A DNA stretch of 9,025 nucleotides from Spirochaetales bacterium. GTDB taxonomy: Bacteria; Spirochaetota; Spirochaetia; DSM-27196; SLST01. This document shows, piece by piece, positions 5,169 through 9,025 of the stretch (position 1 is the first letter of the stretch; every line of letters starts with the position of its first letter). Where the stretch lies: the NCBI GenBank assembly GCA_028284845.1, contig JANQQY010000088.1, positions 1 to 9,025 on the forward strand, in the 5' to 3' direction. The notes beneath the pieces were generated by a model that ran no database searches, was not told the DNA's origin, and was given only the letters and a program-made list of their open reading frames with translations. A program made the translations under genes and the position numbers.

Positions 5169-7220
5169 ATGAAACAGAAGAGTCTTCGATTTCGTCAGGT
5201 CCATCTCGACTTTCATACCGGTCCGGAGATCCCTGCCATTGGCGCCCGCTTTGAGAAACGTCAGTTTCAGGAGGCGTTGCAAGTCGGTCACGTCGACTCC
5301 ATTACCTGTTTCAGTTCAGGCCATCACGGATGGAGCTATCACCCGACCGATATGGGGAAGATGCATCCGAATCTGACCTTTGATCTTCTTGCGGCACAGA
5401 TGGAGGCCTGCCGCGAGATTGACGTGCGTGTGCCAGTCTACCTTACGGCAGGCGTCGACAACGTCGCCGCGGAGGCTCACCCGGAGTGGCGCGAGGTGGG
5501 TCCGGACGGGGCCTTCCAAGGATGGACCACCAGCCCGATCAAGCCTGGCTTCAAGACACTCTGCTTCAATACTCCCTACCTCGACTACCTGGTGGCGAAG
5601 ATTGAGGAGGCGGTCACCCGCTACCCGGAGGCCGACGGGATCTTCCTCGACATCATTCATCAGGGGCAGTGCTGTTGCGAGTCGTGTCTGGCGAGAATGC
5701 AGGAGCGAGGTCTCGATCCCGCAGACGAAGCTGACCGATTGACGAATGCGAACGAAGTCCTCCTCGAGTACTTCAAGCGGAGCACGGCGGCGTGCAAGGT
5801 CAACGATGCCGATATGCCTGTCTTTCACAACTCGGGTCACGTGACGCCGGGGAACCGGTCGATTCTCAACTACTTCAGCCATCTTGAGCTTGAGAGCCTC
5901 CCGACCGGCGGATGGGGGTACGATCACTTCCCGTTCTCCGCAAAGTATGTGGCGAACCTTGGGCTCGACTTTCTTGGCATGACGGGCAAGTTCCACACCA
6001 CGTGGGGCGAGTTCGGCGGGTACAAGCACCCCAACGCCCTGCGGTACGAGTGCGCCGCGATGCTCGCCTTTGGGTCGAAGTGCAGCGTTGGGGACCAGCT
6101 TCCGCCGAGTGGACAGGCTGATCTTTCAACCTATCGAGTCATTGGTGCGGCATACGCGGAGGTGGAGGAGAAGGAGCCGTGGTGCCGAGAGGTGACGAGT
6201 GTCGCAGACATTGGGCTGCTCTCAAGCGCTGCGAACCACCTCAATGATCCGGCGTATGTGGGCTCGCGCGAAAGCCGTGCGGATACCGGTGCCTCACGCG
6301 TTCTTTTGGAAGGTCACTACTTGTTTGATGTCCTGGACGAAGAGTCTGAGATCTCCGGATATCGGCTTATCATCCTCCCGGACGATATCGCCGTGAATGG
6401 CGCCCTGAAGTCTCGACTTGACTCCTACCTTGCCGAAGGTGGGAAGCTTCTTCTCAGTGGTTCGAGCGGCGTGGGTCCCGACGGAGAGCCTCTCTTTGAC
6501 ATTGGCGGCACACTGGGCGGTCAGAGTCCATACTCGCCCGACTTCTTCCGCCCGATCGAGTCGTTGCAGCCGGAGCTGATAGACACGCCAATCGTAGCCT
6601 ACCTGCCGAGCACACGGCTCACGGTCACGACCGGAGAGTCGATCGGTGATGTCTACGATCCCTACTTCAACCGGTCGTGGGACCATTTCTGCAGTCATCA
6701 GCACACACCCTACCAGCCCGAGCCATCTGGCTACTCGGCGGGTGTTCGCAACGGGAACATCGTCTATCTCGCGCACCCCATGTTCACGATCTACTACGCG
6801 TACGGTGCGGTCGCCTACCGCGCGTACATCTCATCGGTGATCGACCTTCTACTTGGAACAGACCGACGTCTAGTAACCACTCTCCCCTCGGCTGCGAGGG
6901 TAAGCCTGATGGACCAGCCGTCCAAAGATCGAAGTATTCTCCATCTCCTCTATGCCACGAAGTCGACACGGGGAGCTGCGATGCAGATGACCGGAGGGAA
7001 CAATCAGAACAGCGGAGCGCGTGACACCCAACCCATTGAGGTGATAGAAGAGCTGCTCCCGCTCCACAACGTCGATGTTACTCTGCGGATTCCGGATGTG
7101 GCATCTGCGACGCTTGAACCGGGTGGACGTTCTGTCGAACTCGAGCGAGTCGAAGATGGAGTGCGCATCCACATCGACCAGTTCACCTGTCACGAGATGA
7201 TCGTGCTCAACCGCGGTTGA
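5169..7220 (+). CDS. GHL6-like glycoside hydrolase with beta-galactosidase trimerisation-type domain
   Basis: A 683-aa protein from ATG 5169. The N-terminal barrel (about 5-340) resembles hypothetical glycoside hydrolase family GHL6: RQVHLDFHTGPEIP (9-22), ITCFSSGHHGWSYHP (45-59), YLTAGVD (91-97), DGIFLDIIHQGQCCCESC (156-173) and GKFHTTWGEFGGYK (273-286). Asp161, at the end of a beta-strand, is a plausible catalytic acid; Glu240 or Glu242 and Glu281 are other candidates, but assignment is inference. About 345-500 looks like the glutamine-amidotransferase-like beta-galactosidase trimerisation domain (YRLIILPDDIAVNG at 398-411, LAEGGKLLLSGSSG at 421-434). A C-terminal beta-rich domain ends in a typical VTLRIPD...CHEMIVL. 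There is no signal peptide, so it is cytoplasmic and probably acts on imported oligosaccharides or glycosides. The frame is open to 4923, and an ATG at 5124 is possible, but the extra residues are Arg-rich and unlike the family. It is divergent from the oxidoreductase. Confidence 0.85.
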   Translation: MKQKSLRFRQVHLDFHTGPEIPAIGARFEKRQFQEALQVGHVDSITCFSSGHHGWSYHPTDMGKMHPNLTFDLLAAQMEACREIDVRVPVYLTAGVDNVAAEAHPEWREVGPDGAFQGWTTSPIKPGFKTLCFNTPYLDYLVAKIEEAVTRYPEADGIFLDIIHQGQCCCESCLARMQERGLDPADEADRLTNANEVLLEYFKRSTAACKVNDADMPVFHNSGHVTPGNRSILNYFSHLELESLPTGGWGYDHFPFSAKYVANLGLDFLGMTGKFHTTWGEFGGYKHPNALRYECAAMLAFGSKCSVGDQLPPSGQADLSTYRVIGAAYAEVEEKEPWCREVTSVADIGLLSSAANHLNDPAYVGSRESRADTGASRVLLEGHYLFDVLDEESEISGYRLIILPDDIAVNGALKSRLDSYLAEGGKLLLSGSSGVGPDGEPLFDIGGTLGGQSPYSPDFFRPIESLQPELIDTPIVAYLPSTRLTVTTGESIGDVYDPYFNRSWDHFCSHQHTPYQPEPSGYSAGVRNGNIVYLAHPMFTIYYAYGAVAYRAYISSVIDLLLGTDRRLVTTLPSAARVSLMDQPSKDRSILHLLYATKSTRGAAMQMTGGNNQNSGARDTQPIEVIEELLPLHNVDVTLRIPDVASATLEPGGRSVELERVEDGVRIHIDQFTCHEMIVLNRG

Positions 7221-7221
7221 G
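7206..7221. repeat. Perfect 16-bp palindrome over the hydrolase stop codon
   Basis: CTCAACCGCGGTTGAG reads the same on both strands and includes the TGA stop (7218-7220) of the hydrolase. It lies 11 bp before the end of the convergent VOC gene. As RNA it could fold into a six-pair stem with a CGCG loop on either strand. No T-run follows on either side, so an intrinsic terminator is not established; a transcript-end hairpin or a protein site are alternatives. Confidence 0.45.
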
Positions 7222-7232
7222 AGGTGCGCCGG

Positions 7233-7622
7233 TCAATCTCCTGAGACTTGGTAGAGTGTCACCTGCAGGCCGTCCGGTGAGGTGACACGTGCGTTGAGGT
7301 CGCCCCATGGAGTACGGGTCGGCGCTGCCACGAGCGTCGCGCCGTAGGCGATGGCATTCTCGACTGCCTTCTCCACGTCCGGGACCTCGAATGCCAATCG
7401 AACTCCCTCGCTCACCCGTCGCCCAACTTCCAATTGATCGACGTGTGTCGCGTACGAGTCATCAAAGATCTCGAGCGTCCCTCGTCCGGCGCTGAGCATC
7501 TGACCCATGCCGCCATCGGTCCAGAGTTCTCCCGGGTCGAGCCCAAGGCCCTCTTTGTAGAACCTTAGGGCTGCATCAAAATCCTTCACCGTGAGCGCAA
7601 CGCGTAGCTCGAACACAGCCAT
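7233..7622 (-). CDS. VOC-fold (glyoxalase/bleomycin-resistance-like) protein
   Basis: A 129-aa protein whose start at ATG 7622 is fixed by a strong AGGAGGGG Shine-Dalgarno 5 bases upstream. The frame runs on to 7835 inside the flavodoxin gene, but that extension is not part of the fold. Two beta-alpha-beta-beta-beta modules are visible: LRVALTVKDFDAALRFYKEG (6-25) with GTLEIFDD (48-55), then GVRLAFEVPDVEKAVE (73-88) with TPWGDLNARVTSPDG (104-118) and QVTLYQ (120-125). In metal-dependent members four positions hold His, Glu or Gln. Here the likely equivalents are Arg7, Glu51, Arg75 and Thr122, so divalent metal binding looks unlikely; the alignment is by eye. Roles could include small-molecule binding or a modified lyase activity. 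It is the last gene of the minus-strand run, 49 bp after the flavodoxin. Confidence 0.85.
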   Translation of the reverse strand: MAVFELRVALTVKDFDAALRFYKEGLGLDPGELWTDGGMGQMLSAGRGTLEIFDDSYATHVDQLEVGRRVSEGVRLAFEVPDVEKAVENAIAYGATLVAAPTRTPWGDLNARVTSPDGLQVTLYQVSGD

Positions 7623-7671
7623 GATTCCCCTCCTGATCGAGCAACGAAGACCGACGAATGTACGAGTGGCC

Positions 7672-8157
7672 CTAGGTCGCGAGGACCTCTGAGACGAACT
7701 CGCCAATGAGTTGTCCTTCCAAGGGATTGTCCCATTCGCCCTTCGCTTTCGTGAAGCTGCGAACGACCGTCTCAGACGCGAATAGCTCTCGGAACTTCTC
7801 GAATGCCACTGCCGCGTCTGATCCGAGATTCGCAATCGCGAGTCCGATTCGCTTGCCGGCGATTGCAGATCCGTAGGCGTCTACGAAGCCGCGCAACGCT
7901 GGAGTCGGGCTTGACGCCCAGATAGGGCTCACTAGGACAACGGTATCAAAAGCAGCCGGGTCGCTCGAGAGCTCCTTGATTGGAGACGGCTTTCCTCGGA
8001 TCGCCTCTCCGCCGCTCAGGAACCGCAAGAATCCGCGAGAAATGCGGCGACGCTTCTCTACGATAGGCTCGCTTTCGCACCCCATCGCGGTGGCAATCTT
8101 TTTGGCAAGCTCTTCACAACGGCCTGTCTGCGAATAGTAGTACACGATTGATTTCAC
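7672..8157 (-). CDS. Flavodoxin family protein
   Basis: A 161-aa FMN-binding electron carrier or flavodoxin-like reductase. The N-terminal strand and phosphate loop IVYYYSQTGRCEELAKKI (4-21) give the flavodoxin P-loop signature, with Ser9, Thr11, Gly12 and Cys14 contacting FMN phosphate. VVLVSPIWASSPTPALRGFV (73-92) is the loop that packs on the isoalloxazine ring. KRIGLAIANLG (102-112) is the next core strand. Length is normal for a short-chain flavodoxin. The start is GTG 8157, with GAGGA at 8168-8164 spaced 6 bases away. It is 57 bp after the YqaE-like gene and 49 bp before the VOC gene, all on the minus strand. Flavodoxins can supply electrons for cobalt reduction in corrinoid metabolism; proximity to cbiB makes this possible but unproven. 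Confidence 0.88.
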   Translation of the reverse strand: MKSIVYYYSQTGRCEELAKKIATAMGCESEPIVEKRRRISRGFLRFLSGGEAIRGKPSPIKELSSDPAAFDTVVLVSPIWASSPTPALRGFVDAYGSAIAGKRIGLAIANLGSDAAVAFEKFRELFASETVVRSFTKAKGEWDNPLEGQLIGEFVSEVLAT

Positions 8158-8176
8158 GGCTTGTCCTCGTCAGGCC

Positions 8177-8202
8177 AGTATAGCGGTCCCTGCGCAAACC
8201 GC
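8177..8202 (-). promoter_or_regulatory. Candidate -10 box with adjacent small hairpin upstream of the flavodoxin gene
   Basis: On the minus strand TATACT (8182-8177) lies 19 bp before the GTG start at 8157 and matches the -10 consensus at five of six bases. A 5-bp inverted repeat (GCGGT 8183-8187 / ACCGC 8198-8202) lies just upstream, after the YqaE-like stop codon. No clear -35 is visible. The flavodoxin-VOC pair may therefore have its own promoter in addition to read-through from upstream genes. Confidence 0.3.
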
Positions 8203-8214
8203 CACCGTGCGACT

Positions 8215-8385
8215 CTATCGGGTCATCACCCAGAACGCGTGAACTACACCGGGGAGCCACCCAAGGAGACACAGAAGAATGCTAACGAGGAATGCCCCTC
8301 CGATGCCCTTCTTCAGAAGTACCGCGATAAACGGAACGAAGATGCCAAGGAGGATATCGATAACCGAAAGACTTGATCGTGCCAT
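8215..8385 (-). CDS. yqaE: Small membrane protein of the YqaE/Pmp3 (UPF0057) family
   Basis: A 56-aa ORF from ATG 8385 to TAG 8217-8215, with AAGGAG spaced 5 bases before the ATG. The sequence is two hydrophobic helices: one at about 8-24 (VIDILLGIFVPFIAVLL), a short basic turn KKGIGG (25-30), then one at about 31-53 (AFLVSILLCLLGWLPG, then VVHAFWVM). The 'P.aV.LK.G....F...iLL.lLGW.PG..HA' pattern is the family signature and the length is typical. YqaE/Pmp3 proteins are small inner-membrane proteins linked in bacteria and eukaryotes to membrane potential and salt, cold or stationary-phase stress; the molecular activity is unsettled. It sits 66 bp after cbiB and 57 bp before the flavodoxin, in the same direction. 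Its size makes it easy to miss with ordinary ORF length cut-offs. Confidence 0.92.
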   Translation of the reverse strand: MARSSLSVIDILLGIFVPFIAVLLKKGIGGAFLVSILLCLLGWLPGVVHAFWVMTR

Positions 8386-8422
8386 GTCTGCTCCTTCAAA
8401 TCAGCTCCGTGGAATATATCAC

Positions 8423-8446
8423 CACTCGTGCTCAGATCGACGAGTG
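8423..8446. repeat. 7-bp inverted repeat between cbiB and the YqaE-like gene
   Basis: CACTCGT (8423-8429) pairs with ACGAGTG (8440-8446) around a 10-base loop, 6 bp beyond the end of cbiB. On the minus strand it is followed by GGTGATATATTCC, with no U-run, so it is at best a weak or factor-assisted terminator or an RNA-stabilising hairpin. The TATATT just after it (8419-8414 on the minus strand) could be a -10 for the downstream gene. Confidence 0.35.
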
Positions 8447-8451
8447 TTCAG

Positions 8452-9025
8452 TCACAGGATCAGAAGGATCGCAACGATACCTGCGACCATCTCTGCGGTC
8501 GCACCCCACATGAGGTTCACACAGCGGTTGATGTCGGCAGGCTCAATCTCACGAAGCTTGTCCCCAAGGACCGGCTTCTCCTTGATCACACCGTGATAGA
8601 CGCCGGGACCGCCAAGTTGGACTCCCAGCACCGCTGCGGCTGCGGCCTCGGGATAGCCGGCATTTGGGCTTTCATGCTGAGGTGCGTAGCGAGCGACCTG
8701 ACGCAGAGCGGTGAACGGGTCTAGATGTCGGATCCCGGCGAAGCACACGAGAGCGCCCGCAATCCGCGACGGGATGAGGTTGGCGACGTCATCGGCCCGC
8801 GCCGACCATCGACCGAACTCCACGTAGCGCTCGTTGCGGTAGCCGAACATCGCGTCCATCGTGTTGATCGCTCGATAGGCGAGCGCCCCAACAGGGCCGA
8901 AGAGTGCGGCGTAGAAGAGCGGTGCGATCACACCGTCACCAAGGTTCTCGCTCACACTCTCGACCGTCCCTCGAACCACATCGGAAAACGACATCGCGCC
9001 GGTATCGCGGCTCACCATGAACGAG
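8452..9025 (-). CDS. cbiB: Adenosylcobinamide-phosphate synthase CbiB/CobD (C-terminal part)
   Basis: The C-terminal 190 residues or so of an integral-membrane enzyme of about 300-320 aa that joins aminopropanol (or its phosphate) to adenosylcobyric acid in adenosylcobalamin synthesis. From the Met at 9018: VSRDTGAM (2-9), VESVSENLGDGVIAPLFYA (19-37), INTMDAMFGYRNERY (51-65), EFGRWSARADDVANLIPSR (67-85) and HESPNAGYPEAAAAAVLG (115-132), all conserved CbiB blocks, with GVIKEKPVLGD (143-153) and a final hydrophobic helix (about 168-188). The frame continues through 9025 without a stop, and 'VSRDT' is internal in the family, so the Met at 9018 is not the true start. Cobalamin-related neighbours, if any, lie beyond the right edge. 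It heads the minus-strand run of yqaE-like, flavodoxin and VOC genes. Confidence 0.93.
   Translation of the reverse strand, partial: SFMVSRDTGAMSFSDVVRGTVESVSENLGDGVIAPLFYAALFGPVGALAYRAINTMDAMFGYRNERYVEFGRWSARADDVANLIPSRIAGALVCFAGIRHLDPFTALRQVARYAPQHESPNAGYPEAAAAAVLGVQLGGPGVYHGVIKEKPVLGDKLREIEPADINRCVNLMWGATAEMVAGIVAILLIL

Noticed and set aside
4766..5254. 162-codon plus-strand open frame over the oxidoreductase N-terminus
   Set aside because: It is antisense to the NAD-binding domain and runs into the hydrolase start. It shows no domain pattern of its own.
5636..5687. Cys cluster in the hydrolase as a possible unusual metal site
   Set aside because: A Cys-rich stretch after the 'FLDI' strand is, as I recall, common in GHL6-like proteins, so it is family-typical and not a novelty here.
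5316..6029. 237-codon open frame antisense to the glycoside hydrolase
   Set aside because: Its composition is that of a reverse-frame shadow of a GC-rich gene. It has no recognisable motif, while the opposite strand has clear family blocks throughout.
7623..7835. N-terminal extension of the VOC gene into the flavodoxin gene
   Set aside because: A strong Shine-Dalgarno and the first VOC strand both point to ATG 7622. The extension is Ser/Arg-rich shadow sequence.
8161..8376. 71-codon plus-strand open frame opposite the YqaE-like gene
   Set aside because: It is highly charged with no motif, while the minus strand encodes a full small membrane protein with a ribosome-binding site.
9016..9018. 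ATG at 9018 as the start of cbiB
   Set aside because: The frame is open to the window edge and the following VSRDT motif is internal in CbiB proteins, so the gene is truncated by the window.

Overview
The window is GC-rich bacterial DNA, densely packed with short intergenic gaps. It probably comes from a member of the Spirochaetota. This inference rests on two signalling proteins: a receiver domain with the block LSSHSEPE...ITSYGYVLK followed by a MAFRL linker and PAS domain, and a HisKA_2-type kinase with EIHHRVKND. Both resemble the large REC-PAS-HisKA_2 families I know from spirochaetes. No rRNA, tRNA, CRISPR array, transposase or phage gene was seen.

Layout. (1) 1-500, minus: N-terminal part of a membrane-anchored dCache sensor that runs off the left edge. 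(2) About 501-717: divergent regulatory region with a 9-bp perfect inverted repeat and a direct repeat. (3) 679/718-1458, plus: receiver-PAS protein that stops where a kinase module would normally follow, and whose receiver begins upstream of the first usable start codon. (4) 1514-2329, minus: secreted M14-like zinc carboxypeptidase in which one expected zinc-binding His reads as Gln. (5) 2435-3976, plus: two-TM sensor histidine kinase with an unrecognised extracytoplasmic domain, divergent from the peptidase. (6) 3992-5095, minus, and 5169-7220, plus: a divergent pair, a Gfo/Idh/MocA oxidoreductase and a GHL6-like glycoside hydrolase with a beta-galactosidase-trimerisation-type domain. The two are separated by 73 bp that hold opposed promoter-like elements. 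(7) 9025-7233, minus: a co-directional run of cbiB (truncated at the right edge), a 56-aa YqaE/Pmp3 membrane protein, a flavodoxin and a VOC-fold protein.

How the genes may work together. The left third is a signal-transduction patch: two membrane sensors, a REC-PAS protein and a secreted peptidase-like protein that could modify or bind the ligand of the adjacent kinase. The middle is a small sugar-processing module in which the hydrolase and the NAD(P)-dependent oxidoreductase probably act on the same or related glycosides. The right part combines a late cobalamin-biosynthesis step with a flavodoxin and two small accessory proteins; whether they share a function is not shown by the sequence.

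The most noteworthy points are the receiver gene without a canonical start, the His-to-Gln change in the carboxypeptidase beside an orphan-type sensor kinase, the small YqaE gene, and the glycosidase/oxidoreductase promoter region with possible leaderless starts. Nothing here is clearly an undescribed system. The peptidase-like protein paired with the sensor kinase is the best candidate for one.
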